From: Anadara kagoshimensis
Lineage: Eukaryota; Mollusca; Bivalvia; Arcoida; Arcidae
Assembly: GCA_021292105.1 (NCBI GenBank)
Contig: CM037870.1
Location: 62,522,167-62,586,166 of the forward strand
Direction: 5' to 3'
DNA: 64,000 nucleotides
Below the pieces are notes generated by a model that did no database searches, was not told where the DNA came from, and saw nothing but the letters and a program-made list of their open reading frames with translations. A program made the translations under genes and the position numbers. This document shows positions 13,001 through 28,095 of the stretch, one piece after another. Each line of letters opens with the position of its first letter. Positions within the stretch are counted from its first letter, which is position 1.

Positions 13001-16000
13001 TTCATGAAATGGCGGGATTCTTTGTGTTATCATATGTAGTGATGACAGAAGAGTTGACTATTTACGTATGGTAGTGAAGCTAAAGAACGGATTGGTTTTA
13101 GCATAACTGGGTTTACCTAAATTGATTTGATAAACTAATAAAGTGAAATAACTTTCTACATTTTCAAGCTTAAAAAAATTGATGCAAAATGAAACTTTTA
13201 AACTCAATCCGACATTTGAGCTACCCTTCATTGTACCCCATCATGCACCTAGGTAAATAATAAATTCTTCCATCATCATTACTTCACACAAAAGACACCA
13301 CCATTTTGTCAAAATTTTTACCATTGTAAACACCCATCCAAAATACGTTTTGGTGTATTAAAGGAGTTATAATGCATGGATTAAATTGCAATTAGGATTT
13401 TTAGCAACGACTTGGCCCATGTAAGTCAATGATATTTGATTTTTTAACCGTTCCATTGAAAGTCTATGAAATATTTGCGTTGTTCCTTTCTCAGCAGGAG
13501 AGTAAATGGACATAAGTAGATAATTTCAACTACAATTGTACAGTAAAACCTGCTACATTGACCATCTCTATATAAAGATAACCCACTCATTAAGACCAGT
13601 GTTTTAAGGTCCCATTGCTTCATGATTTAACCAAAAATAACCTCTATATAAAGACAACCTGTCTTTAAGCTCCATAATTCTTAGGTTCTGTGGGTGGTCT
13701 TTATATACAGGTTTCATTTGATTTTTTTATTAATTTGTCAAATGAACCAAAGTCAAGTTTCAAATTTATCATGAATGTCAATGCAGAAGAATAAAGGTAG
13801 TGGTGTTTTAGACTTCATACAATAGAGATGTATTGACTTCCAGGTTTATTGACGCAGTCAGTCCAAGATTGGTAGATGCAACATGGGTACCAATAAAATA
13901 CCTTCAACCTTTCACAAAGAAACTGACAAATTTCTCAAACTCTTTAAAAGTGGGATTGAAATACTCAAGGTGTGAGAGCCACTATGATATGAAAAACAGC
14001 ATTATATAATACTAAGCCACTAAGTCGCCATAGTGTCTTATTTCCATTCCGATAGCCAAAATACCCATTGGCTACTAATTTCTGAGAATTTTTTTCCAAG
14101 AGTCAAATATTTTAGCAAATTTGTGAAAAAAATCTACATTTTCACCAATTTCAGAAATGGATACCGATAATTTTAAACTTGCAGAAACCAAGAAATGGCA
14201 CTGGTAGGATACTTGAAGGTACTGTAAACCGCTTTATATTAGCGCATAGAAATTTTAGCGATTTCAAAATGCCAGTTGTTTTAGCGCAGTTTTATTTTAG
14301 CGCCAGTGATTACCCTGCTTGGAACCCCAAAATTTACACCTGTACCCTACTATATAATAAATCTTAATTAAGCTACCTGTATGTATAGAGACAATGAATA
14401 CTAGTTTATGAACAAGCGTAACCACCTGTGACCAAGTGATGAGTAGTATTAATAAAGTTAATAAAGCCATACATTTACTTCTTGTAATCCTGTACGTTAT
14501 ACGTATTTATCAAAATGTGGCGGTTTGTTGAGAGAAAAACTCCAGAATCTCTGTTGTTTCCAAGTCCAAAAACACCGACAATGCAGTCAGCAATTGGGGA
14601 AATACAAAGCCAGTCTGTTGGGTCTGGTGGAAAAAAGCGAAAACGGAGGAATTATAATAATTATACTCCTGAGCAGCGTGCAAAAATGGCCCGTTATGCA
14701 GTGGAAAATGGTGTACAAAATGCTGCTAGGCATACTTATACTTAGGATTTAACATGATTTTATTCGGATTTTATTCCAGGTCTATAATGTGAGTACCAAC
14801 TAATATTTTATTTTTATGTGCGTGCGCATATCCTTTCAGCCAAAACGGAAATGGACTCTTTTAACTCTTTTAACTGTCAGATAAGACTTATTGTTGATTT
14901 TTATGCATGTGCATATCGATATAGCTTTTCATTGATTAAATGTTTTTAAAAACAAATTTGCTCTTTAATCATTAATATGATATGATTATATAACGGGGGA
15001 GAGGTGTAATATTCAACAAGAATAGCTCACATACCGTTTCGGGGGACCGTTAGTATTTGCACGTTAACAGCTGGTTAATGTAAAATTTTAGCGACAGTTT
15101 TATTTTAGCGGTTGAATGCTTCCGCCAATTGCGCTAAAATAAAACTGCCGCTAAATTTTCACGGTTTACAGTATTTCAGGTGGGATACAAACCTTTATGG
15201 TGAGTTGCTATAATTGGTACAATCAACAGTGACTGACTAAAAAATTAATACTTACAAGTTTGTGTTCATTATGGAAGTCTGGTAGTACAGCATCATATAC
15301 TAATGACTGGTCTGAATTTAACAGTTCTTTGACTCTATCTTCCAGGTGACTCTCACTTTCTTTCATTTGGGCTTGTTCCATATACCAACCATCTTTTAAC
15401 CATTCATAACTCAGATGATTTCTCTCTTTCCTCCATATAATGGCAACCTAAAATTATGGAATTTACAAATCATTAGAAATCAAACATTTTCAGAAAACAA
15501 ACATTTTGTACTTTCAAAAAGTGAAGCAGAGTGGAGTAATGGTGTTTTGTGTCCCAGTCCAGATTCTTTTGCTTACATTTGTATTGTTATTTCTGGTACA
15601 ATAGAGGAAACCAGAGTATCTGAGAAAATCACATACCTTCAGCAAACAAACTGACAAACATTCTCAAAATTTATTCTTTCTGAGTGGAATTCGAACCAAG
15701 ATGGTGAAAAGTGAAATGTACATTTTTTTTTTTTTTTTGAAATCTTTTTCATTTACAGTAGAACTTCGATAACTCGAATTGCACAGGACTTCGAGTCAAT
15801 GGGTGTTCGAGTTTTCGAAGTTGAAGGATGACGTCACAATGTATGGGAGAAATGTCGGATGACGGTAAACTGTTTACCGATACACTAGTGTAATATGTAT
15901 TACATAAATCACGTAATAATAAATGAATTAAAATCAATTTAATAATTGTTTTTATGAGGACTGATGGTGATGACAAATGCATAAATTACATAATACCAAT

Positions 16001-16963
16001 ACATGATCATAATGCATTCAAAGAACTGAATCAGATAAAAATATTCATGTACATTGTATGTAATAATCATATTAATACATATACAAGACGCACATTTTAT
16101 AGAAATTATAAAATAAGAGTGCGTTCCAGCTTGGATAAATCACTTGAAAGTTTGCTGTTATGGCCAGCAGCACAAAACTCGGCTTCTACTAAGGGAGTAC
16201 ACAGTTTCACTTCAGCGTTCATTACGGCACAGAGTGCTAATCATTTAATTGATAGAAATTAATATGCAGCAGAACCTTTGATCTGTACAACTACTCCTCT
16301 CAATAATTGGATTATACAAAAATATATAGCTAATGGCCGCCTGTGATTTCACTGTTATTTAATGTGATCTCATTACTTCAAGTTATCGGGGTATTCGAAT
16401 TATAGGAGTTTGAGTTATCAAAGTTGTATTTATATGTATGTAGACAACCGGCCGGGACAAAATAATGACTTCAAGTTATCCGTGGTATTCAAAATATTGA
16501 AGTTTGAGTTATCGAAGTTCTACTGTATAAAGGTAAAATTTCTTTTTCTTGTATAATATTTTCACAATTATACATAAAATACAAAACAGATGTTGCAAGT
16601 ATGATTAATTACCTTCAAAATGTTTTCTTGAAGTTGAAAGTTGCCTCCCTTTGCTAGAGTCTGCATAAAGTGCTGTTGAGTTTCTTCATAAATGTAAGCA
16701 AAGTTAACTCTTTCGTTATTTGATAATTCAGATTTCTGTACGTATTTCCTAAACAGTTCTCTGTATTCATTATGCTCCTCTGATTTTTTAGTTACCAAAA
16801 TGATACACAACCTGAAAAAAACAGAAATACAAAATTTACCAAAATAATTATTATTACTGTGACTACTAATACTACAACAAGGATGGATGGAAGGACAAAT
16901 AGAGGGAAAGACAAATGGATGGAAATGCAAATTTTATATCTCCCTTTCTTAGAAAGACAGGGG

Positions 16964-17000
<37 letters not shown>

Positions 17001-20000
17001 CCACCACCACCACCACCAACATCATCATCATCATTAACAGATATTTATTTGGTTTTACATTGAAGGAGTTTCAAGAATAAAACAATAAAGAGATAATCCA
17101 GTGTGGTCAATCAATGTAGATTTTGGAATTCAAAACAGTGTAGTGATAAGCATGGTTTCAAAGTTACTGTGGTACATTATCAACAGGCCAAATGTACAAA
17201 ACAAAGGCAGTGTTAAATCTAGGAATTTTAAGAAGAGGCTTTTTTCAAAACTTTTCCTCTAAATCACAATAACATAAATATTTTTACATTCATTTCATGT
17301 AAAATATGACCAAATAAGGCAACAACAATGGAATCATTTGGCAAAATAGTGATCAATGGCCCCATGGCTCCCTCTAGCAGGGTTTTACGGGACGCCCAAT
17401 TCTGCGTTTTTTACGCAAAATAAATTATATTGGACGCAAAAAAATTATATTGGACGCAAAAAAATTACCATATGCGTCCAGAAGGACGCAAAAAGTCTGT
17501 AAACTAATTTGAATTTAATGGGAAAACGTGTTTGAATAATTGAACTTCTGTAAATATAGACAAGGATTTTTTGTAAACCTTTCAAATGTTGGACTGAATA
17601 CATTTTTGTGTAATAATAATACTTGTAAATTTCCGGCAAAATTTTGATTGGCCCGTAGTGGAATTCGCTTTTAATCGGTTAGACACGTGATGCCGATGTC
17701 CTTGACATCAGTAGCTTGCATAGCTAAATGGCAATAATATTGGCGATTTTCTTAAGTATACATCAAAAGAAAAAGAATCAAAGACAATCGATTCAGAACA
17801 TGTGCAGTCGGGCTCGTCTGACTTGACATTTAAAAGAGAACTAGGGCTTTTAACAGCATGGTTAACGTGGTATCCATAGGTGAAAAACGCACAAAAAAGT
17901 GACCGCGTGTGATTCGTGCATCCGAGCATTCCCAGTAGGTTGTAACATTTTTCATAATTCAACATTATCGCGACACCAGGACTATATAAAATCATAATGA
18001 TATAATTAGTACTTTTAATTTAATTCAGTTAAGGGACCCACATTTGTAGGTTTGGACCCCATTTATTTTTTTATTGGAGTCCCAAAAACCCACATTTTTG
18101 AAAAGTTGTGTAAAACCCTGCTCTAGAATGAACACTGCAAAGGTATGTTTATAGCATACCTTTTTCTCTTGGCCTTCAGTTCAGCTGGACAGAGTTCTTC
18201 AAAGTGTTTTTGTGATGATAATCTTGGTAGTAACAGGAATTTGTTAGACTGTATGACATCATCTAGTGTAGTTCTGGGTAGTTGCTGCATCTGTCAGAAA
18301 CAAAAATAAATAAGTTAACATAATTTTAGCAAAGCTGTGGTTGAATGATAAGCATTGCATGGAAATGTAGATATCATAGAGATCGACCCAATCACTTTTA
18401 TACCATTCAATGAAGCTGATGGCTAAGTATTATTATTATTAATATAGATATTTGCCCATATTTATGAGATGACATGTTTGCCCACATTTTTGAGACTACA
18501 TATGAGATGACATGTTTGCCTACATTTTTGAGATGACATTTTTGCTCACATTTTTTAGATTACATACATGTACTGGTATTTGCCCACATTTTGGAGATTG
18601 CATGTTTGCTCATGTTTTTGAGATTACATGTTTGTCCACATTTTTAGGTTACCGGTATATTTTTTATATCTCATTCTGGTTGTCTTGCCATGGGTTGAAA
18701 CAAACTGGTTGCAGAACTGGCACACACACTATTTTGGAGTTATTAATTTCTTAGTCCCTAAATAAAAATTAATGCTACTGTCTTGTCTCAAATTTGCCTC
18801 TCTTTTTCTAAACCATGTGTGTGTTTTAATAGCAATTTGGAAATCTAAAAACAAAAATCAACACATCAACAGAAATTGGCATGTCATTGAAATCAATAAT
18901 GGTAGATCTGTAATCCATGTTAATACCAAAAGGTCTAAAACAGTCAGTATTGCTCACCTGGCTAAAAAATGATCAATAATCAAAGTTATAGGTAATGTCT
19001 TTGAACATGTTAATGGTAAACTTACACTTATAGTTGCGACAGACATGTTTGTCTCCTCGTTAAACATCATAAAGGACTCTCTATTTCTGTTGACGTTAAA
19101 TTTATGCATTATATTCAGATTATTGGCTGATCGAGTATCTACATAACCAAATTTTACATATTCCTTGAATTGGAACGCTGGTGCTAACAGCCTCACACTG
19201 GGCTCTGATTTCTGTCCAAAGAATATGGCTCTAACATGGTTGTCATGCCAACCAGATAAGAAATCTTGATAGTTGGCATCAGATAACTAAAAGAAAAAAC
19301 AAAAAACAAAAGTACAATGTATATTTCTTTGCAGAAGATTCATTGAATAAATGAGAGGTCAAATTGTTGGTAGATAAGTGAAACATGAAAGGAGACAATA
19401 CAGTGTCCAAACTGGGACTCAAGCCTGGGGCCTTCCCAATACTTACAGGGTGCTTTATTGACATGGTTTCCAAGCCACTTGTCAAGCCAAATCTGCCACA
19501 CAAGAAACGATAAAAAATAAGATAAACAAAACACCTTGTACATAATTTTGTAAAAAGAAAAGAGAGAGAGAGAGAGAGAGAGAAGAGGAGAGAGAGAGAG
19601 AGAGAGAGAAATTGGAAATTTTAAAACTAAATCAAAATCTTAAATATTCAAAAATTGAGAAATAATTGTTTTGATTTTCAATGATAATTAAGAAATTATG
19701 ATTGGTTGATTTTCAATGATGATTAAGAAATTATGATTGGTTGATTTTCAATGATGATTAAGAAATTATGATTGGTTGATTTTCAATGATGATTAAGAAA
19801 TTATGATTGGTTAAGTGATATATATGATTTCAGATGTATTGTGTTTAATTATGCCATAAATATTTTTATTACTGTATGTGATTTTAAAAACTGCAACTTC
19901 TTTAAAATAAACAATCATATTTACTCTTCAAAAGCTTTACTACTTTAAGCTTAACCCTTGACATTGAAATATCTAGGCTAAAACACAAAGGCTAGGTTCA

Positions 20001-23000
20001 TCACCACAATAATTAATGTATCAGTTAATTTTTGTCTTAATTTACTGACATGTATAGGTATTTTCCCCTAAGTAAATGACCAAAATTTCCCAATTTGTCA
20101 GTTACAATTAAAAAAACAATAGAAATACACTAGCAGATGAAGTTAGTTGACTTTACTAAAAGTAAATTTCAGGTATTGTCTTAATATGACATCTTTGCAT
20201 TGAGGAACCTAGCTATATTATAAGCTTGTCATAATGCAGTTTGATATATTTCATAACTTCGGGTCCCACATTTTACAATCATTCCTTAACAAAGATTTTT
20301 CTTAACTTAAACTAAACAAATTTTGGGAAGTTCTTTTGGAACAACGTATCATCATTTTTGTTAAAACTAAATACATGTATACTAAAAATGACACCTTAAA
20401 TTCCTGAATATTTGAACAATGAACAAAATCATAAAGGTGTTAAATTTGATATAAGGAAAATCTAAGTTACGAATTGATTGCAAAACTGGGGCTAATTTTC
20501 TTAATCTTAAAGACTGAGTGCAGTTTTTAAAACAAGAATAGAATTCCTGGGTCCCCCGCCGGTCAAGCAGTATACTAGTATACTGTATAACTCCATAACT
20601 CATAAGTCTCATAACACCAACAAAAAGTATCGACCAAGGCTAATTTACGAACTTGACCAAGGTATTAGTAGTATAAACATTTGGTATAAATTTAATGAAA
20701 ATCCGTCAAAGTTTGTAGGCATGAGAGCGCTTACAAGGACAAGTTTTGGATAAAACAGAGTCATTATTGTGGTCAAAGTCCCATAACTTCAACAAAAAGT
20801 ATCGACCAATGCTGATTTTCGAACTTGACCAAGGTATTAGTGGTATAAACATTTGGTATAAATTTAATGAAAATCTGTCAAAATTTGTAGGCATGAGAGC
20901 GCTTACAAGGTCAAGTTTTGGATAAAACAGAGTCATTATTGTGGTCAAAATCCCATAACTCCACAAAAAGTATCGACCAATGCTGATTTTCAAACTTGAC
21001 CAAGGTATTAGTGGTATAAACATTTGGTATAAATTTAATGAAAATCTATCAAAATTTGTAGGCATGAGAGCGATTACAAGGTCAAGTTTTGGATAAAACA
21101 GAGTCATTATTGTGGTCAAAGTCCCATAACTCCAACAAAAAGTATCGACCAATGCTGATTTTTGAACTTGACCAAGGTATTAGTAGTATAAACATTTGGT
21201 ATAAATTTAATGAAAATCCGTCAAAATTTGTAGGCATGAGAGCGCTTACAAGGTCAAGTTTTGGATAAAACAGAGTCATTATTGTGGTCAAAGTCCCATA
21301 ACTCCAACAAAAAGTATCGACCAATGCTGATTTTCGAACTTGACCAAGGTATTAGTGGTATAAACATTTGGTATAAATTTAATGAAAATCTATCAAAATT
21401 TGTAGGCATGAGAGCGATTACAAGGTCAAGTTTTGGATAAAACAGAGTCATTATTGTGGTCAAAATCCCATAACTCCACAAAAAGTATCGACCAATGCTG
21501 ATTTTCAAACTTGACCAAGGTATTAGTGGTATAAACATTTGGTATAAATTTAATGAAAATCTATCAAAATTTGTAGGCATGAGAGCGATTACAAGGTCAA
21601 GTTTTGGATAAAACAGAGTCATTATTGTGGTCAAAGTCCCATAACTCCAACAAAAAGTATCAACCAATGCTGATTTTTGAACTTGACCAAGGTATTAGTA
21701 GTATAAACATTTGGTATAAATTTAATGAAAATCCGTCAAAATTTGTAGGCATGAGAGCGCTTACAAGGTCAAGTTTTGGATAAAACAGAGTCATTATTGT
21801 GGTCAAAGTCCCATAACTCCAACAAAAAGTATCGACCAATGCTGATTTTCGAACTTGACCAAGGTATTAGTAGTATAAACATTTGGTATAAATTTAATGA
21901 AAATCCGTCAAAATTTGTAGGCATGAGAGCGCTTACAAGGTCAAGTTTTGGATAAAACAGAGTCATTATTGTGGTCAAAGTCCAATAACTCCAACAAAAA
22001 GTATTGACCATTGCTGATTTTCGAACTTGACCAAGGTATTAGTGGTATAAACATTTGGTATAAATTTAATGAAAATCCGTCAAAATTTGTAGACATGAGA
22101 GCGCTTACAAGGTCAAGTTTTGGATAAAACAGAGTCATTATTGTGGTCAAAGTCCCATAACTCCAACAAAAAGTATCAACCAATGCTGATTTTCGAACTT
22201 GACCAAGGTATTAGTGGTATAAGCATTTGGTATAAATTTAATGAAAATCCGTCAAAATTTGTAGGCATGAGAGCGATTACAAGGTCAAGTTTTGGATAAA
22301 ACAGAGTCATTATTGTGGTCAAAGTCCCATAACTCCAACAAAAAGTATCGACCAATGCTGATTTTCGAACTTGACCAAGGTATTAGTAGTATAAACATTT
22401 GGTATAAATTTAATGAAAATCCGTCAAAATTTGTAGGCATGAGAGCGCTTACAAGGTCAAGTTTTGGATAAAACAGAGTCATTATTGTGGTCAAAGTCCC
22501 ATAACTCCAACAAAAAGTATCAACCAATGCTGATTTTCGAACTTGACCAAGGTATTAGTGGTATAAGCATTTGGTATAAATTTAATGAAAATCCGTCAAA
22601 ATTTGTAGGCATGAGAGCGATTACAAGGTCAAGTTTTGGATAAAACAGAGTCATTATTGTGGTCAAAGTCCCATAACTCCAACAAAAAGTATCGACCAAT
22701 GCTGATTTTCGAACTTGACCAAGGTATTAGTAGTATAAACATTTGGTATAAATTTAATGAAAATCCGTCAAAATTTGTAGACATGAGAGCGCTTACAAGG
22801 TCAAGTTTTGGATAAAACAGAGTCATTATTGTGGTCAAAGTCCCATAACTCCAACAAAAAGTATCAACCAATGCTGATTTTCGAACTTGACCAAGGTATT
22901 AGTGGTATAAGCATTTGGTATAAATTTAATGAAAATCCGTCAAAATTTGTAGGCATGAGAGCGATTACAAGGTCAAGTTTTGGATAAAACAGAGTCATTA

Positions 23001-26000
23001 TTGTGGTCAAAGTCCCATAACTCCAACAAAAAGTATCGACCAATGCTGATTTTCGAACTTGACCAAGGTATTAGTAGTATAAACATTTGGTATAAATTTA
23101 ATGAAAATCCGTCAAAATTTGTAGGCATGAGAGCGCTTACAAGGTCAAGTTTTGGATAAAACAGAGTCATTATTGTGGTCAAAAGTCCCATAACTCCAAC
23201 AAAAAGTATCGACCAATGCTGATTTTCGAACTTGACCAAGGTATTAGTAGTATAAACATTTGGTATAAATTTAATGAAAATCCGTCAAAATTTGTAGGCA
23301 TGAGAGCGCTTACAAGGTCAAGTTTTGGATAAAACAGAGTCATTATTGTGGTCAAAGTCCATAACTCCAACAAAAAGTATGACCATTGCTGATTTTCGAA
23401 CTTGACCAAGGTATTAGTGGTATAAACATTTGGTATAAATTTAATGAAAATCCGTCAAAATTTGTAGACATGAGAGCGCTTACAAGGTCAAGTTTTGGAT
23501 AAAACAGAGTCATTATTGTGGTCAAAGTCCCATAACTCCAACAAAAAGTATCAACCAATGCTGATTTTCGAACTTGACCAAGGTATTAGTGGTAAAGCAT
23601 TTGGTATAAATTTAATGAAAATCCGTCAAAATTTGTAGGCATGAGAGCGATTACAAGGTCAAGTTTTGGATAAAACAGAGTCATTATTGTGGTCAAAGTC
23701 CATAACTCCAACAAAAAGTATCGACCAATGCTGATTTTCGAACTTGACCAAGGTATTAGTAGTATAAACATTTGGTATAAATTTAATGAAAATCCGTCAA
23801 AATTTGTAGGCATGAGAGCGCTTACAAGGTCAAGTTTTGGATAAAACAGAGTCATTATTGTGGTCAAAGTCCCATAACTCCAACAAAAAGTATCGACCAA
23901 TGCTGATTTTCGAACTTGACCAAGGTATTAGTAGTATAAACATTTGGTATAAATTTAATGAAAATCCGTCAAAATTTGTAGGCATGAGAGTGCTTACAAG
24001 GTCAAGTTTTGGATAAAACAGAGTCATTATTGTGGTCAAAGTCCAATAACTCCAACAAAAAGTATTGACCATTGCTGATTTTCGAACTTGACCAAGGTAT
24101 TAGTGGTATAAACATTTGGTATAAATTTAATGAAAATCCGTCAAAATTTGTAGACATGAGAGCGCTTACAAGGTCAAGTTTTGGATAAAACAGAGTCATT
24201 ATTGTGGTCAAAGTCCTATAACTCCAACAAAAAGTATCAACCAATGCTGATTTTCAAACTTGACCAAGGTATTAGTGGTATAAGCATTTGGTATAAATTT
24301 AATGAAAATCCGTCAAAATTTGTAGGCATGAGAGCGCTTACAAGGTCAAGTTTTGGATAAAACAGAGTCATTATTGTGGTCAAAGTCCAATAACCCCAAC
24401 AAAAAGTATTGACCATTGCTGATTTTCAAACTTGACCAAGGTATTAGTGGTATAAACATTTGGTATAAATTTAATGAAAATCCGTCAAAATTTGTAGGCA
24501 TGAGAGCGCTTACAAAAAAGTGTGACGGACGGAAACACGGACGCACGGACACACGGACACACGGACGGACGCCCGGCATTTCTATGTCCCCGCTCCGCGT
24601 TGCGGCGGGGGACAAAAATTGTCCAGTAACAAAATCACTGACAGCATTCATTCTTTGCAAACTTTTTCACTACTACCTTATCAAAATTAAATCGTACCTT
24701 TATGGCTGTGTAGGTAGGGAATAAATTCCTGGTGTAATCCCTCAAATTGGACAGCGACACTCCTGATCTAAAGTACGATATTCTACCATTGACTACTGCC
24801 ATTATAGTAGGAACTCGTGTGATTTTCATTTGACTTGAAAGACTACGAGCAACACCAGCATGGAATGAGCCAATACCCAAACCTATATAAATAGAAAAGA
24901 GAAAAGTACAGTAAAACCTTGTACTATTTGTGACACCAACACCACTGAATCTGGCAATGTCAATGAAAAAGGAAAAGTCTCACATGAAACAACTGATTTA
25001 TGGAAAAATATACCTATATTCCCATTATCAATTCCACAGTGTGCAACTGTCCAATTATTTCATTTTTCCATAAAAAAAATTATTTTTATTTCTTATAATT
25101 CAATTTTTAGAATTTTATAAACACAAACCAACAATTTAAACAACAATACAGCCATAGCAAATTAAATAATATCATTGATATGGCATAAGAATTAAATATC
25201 TCTGTGCACTGTCTGTACATGTAATAACATAAAGTCACTGAAAGTCAATCCGCTAATGTGAAAATAACAGAATATAAACAACAATACAACTAGCAAGTAA
25301 AATATTAGCACTGTTATGATGTAGGAATTCAAATGTCTCTATGTTATCCATAACATGACTTCACTGAGAGTCTATCAATTCATGCCAAATAACAGAAAAG
25401 ATATGACCAATCAAAATGCTTGAAACACAGGAGAATATGAACTTTGAACTTACCAACGCCCTCTAGTTCCTTTATAAATCTTTCTATAATGTGTTCTATA
25501 TAAGCACATTCATAACACATGTCTGAATATGTATAGATGAAGTACGGTTTGTGGAAACTCTCTGGTAAAATTCTGGTTTCATACATTCTACAAATAAAGA
25601 TTACAAAATAATGAAAAACAACAAACATGTATGCAATGTCCAATCCTGAAATGTAGCTGGTGGGAGGTCATCCAAGTCCAGGCTTTAAAAAAAATAGGGG
25701 CCATATGTTAAAAATTGGAGCACACTGACCTAGTGTTAAATAAAAAACTAAACAGATACATGAAAAAACTCAAGTGAGACTAAAGATGGTTCAGGGTTGG
25801 CCAATAGACAGCAATTTTGTGGAACAAAGTTATCATTTTGTAGGCAAGCAGTTACAATCCTTTGTTTTCCTGTGGTATGTATCTTTTGGGGTTTAGTATA
25901 TGTTATTCAGTTGTAAATGTCTATAAACGTACAGTAAAATCCACAAGTCTTTATGATTTTTATACACAGTTTGTCTTTGTATAGAAGGTCTTTTTGCTTG

Positions 26001-27561
26001 AAATATGAAACAAAGTGACCTTAATACACTGTTCTTAATGGACAGGGGGTCTTTCGTAGATGTGTCAGCTATTATACATTTTTTATTAACATTAATATAT
26101 TTACCTGTGTGTTATTGTATATTTATCAATGATTGATTGGGCACCTCCGCCGAAGCCTCCAAAATGATTAAAACTATTAAATAATTGTTCAAATGGATCG
26201 AATCCTCCACCGTATCTAAATCCACCATGATGTGGTTGTTGTTGTTCTCTAGCGGCAGTGTGTCCAAACCTGTCATACTGGTTTCTTTTTTCTGGATCAC
26301 TCAAAGTCTGTCAAAATACAAACAAGACACAAAAACTGTCAGAACAATTTAAATTCCCTTTATAATTGTATTTTTCTCTCCTTAAAGGTCACCGGTCACC
26401 AAATTTATCAATTTTGTATTTTGCATTCCAATGGGTAGAATAGTCAATATTGATGTGTCTGACGGTTTCCAACACTTTACATTTACCTGTAATACACTAA
26501 AACCTTACCTGAACGAACTGCTAATACTCAGTAGTTTCCGACACCGCTCGTAACTTTCCGGCGACCTAATTGATGACGTACATGGTGTTAAGCTGCTGAG
26601 GAAAGACACATTACCTATATATGTATCCATATATTACATGTGGGTTTGTGTGGCGTTTTGAAGGGTTTTAAAGTTTGATTTCAAGTCAAAATGATATATT
26701 TTGTGAAGTTTGGAGATAATAAAATCACAATGACCGATGAACATGTTTTTTCCACAAATTTCAGAACAAATTAAAACCAGATTTACACAAGTCCTTCATG
26801 CAGCTTTCTAGTTGTTTTGAATATATTACGAGATAAGTCAGGAAAATATGAGTGGTATAATCATTTAAGACAATTCTAATTATTATGAATGAATTCAGTC
26901 TAATAAATAGATTTTAAACAATTTTAATTTTCAAAATTAATTTAATTCTGTAATTCAATCAGTTCACACATTCAAACAAAGACGTGTATGTCTTGTTCAA
27001 ATTAACTAATCTAATTTGACTTTAATTTATTCGATTTTCAGAATCCATCAAAAATAACAAATAACATTCTAAACAGGATGTTTCCCAGTGTACTGTAGCA
27101 TATTGATAAGGTATGTGAGGGGTGTAAATCACACTTTGAACGATATATAAAAGAAAGAAAGTTTCATTCGAGTTTTGAGTCCTTAGTCGAGCATAATCCC
27201 ACTGGTATCACATTTTGATGACGTTTTTTCATCCCATTAAAATTAAGCGTAATAAAGTTATCATATGAATTATTTTTTTTTTACCATGGAAACAATAATG
27301 ATGATGATGATGATGATTATTATTATTATCATTATTATTATTATTAAACTTACTGCAAATAAGGAATAGGAAGCTATTGAATTGAAATAGTTTTCATATT
27401 TATGTAATACTGGGGTGAAATATTTTATTTGAGAGACAATAACAAATTATTTTTTAAACCTTTATTTTGATATTTTGTTGTACAAAAAACTGTAGGTCTT
27501 GGACCCAGTTCTACCCGAAAACGTGTTTTTTTTATTCATTACATGGGTAAATAATAATAAT

Positions 27562-27595
<34 letters not shown>

Positions 27596-28056
27596 CTTTA
27601 AATTTTAATCTAAAAAGGAATTACAAATTGGACAATTTCTAAAACAAATATGAATCAAAATTATTATTCCTTATGATAAATAGATAAATATAAATAAATA
27701 AATAAATAACGTAATTAATTAATTAATTAATTGGTTAATTATTTAATTAATTAATCAGAGATATGTAAAGATAATTAAAATGATATTAAATATTAATGAA
27801 AATTAATATGAACAATATTTTAAATAAAAAACGGAAATTTGGGTTCTTTTATTATTTGTTGTGATAAATAAAATAAATAAATAAATAAAAAACGTAATTA
27901 ATTAATTAGTTAATTATTTAATTAATTAATCAGAGATAAGTAAAGATGCTTAAAATGATGTTAAATATTAACTTGAATGAAAATTAATATGAACAATATT
28001 TTAAATAAAAAAACGGAAATTTGGGTTCTTTTATTACTTGTTGTGATAAATAGAAA

Positions 28057-28095
<39 letters not shown>

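Noticed and set aside
16792-17080. Open frames with Met/Val, Ile or Thr runs
   Set aside because: Artefacts of the ATC/ACC microsatellite.
20706-24660. Series of minus-strand open frames of 68-148 codons ([21 protein letters not shown] type)
   Set aside because: They repeat with the 172-bp period of the pearl-type core and change frame between units; no start context, no domain, no splice logic. They are by-products of a tandem array.
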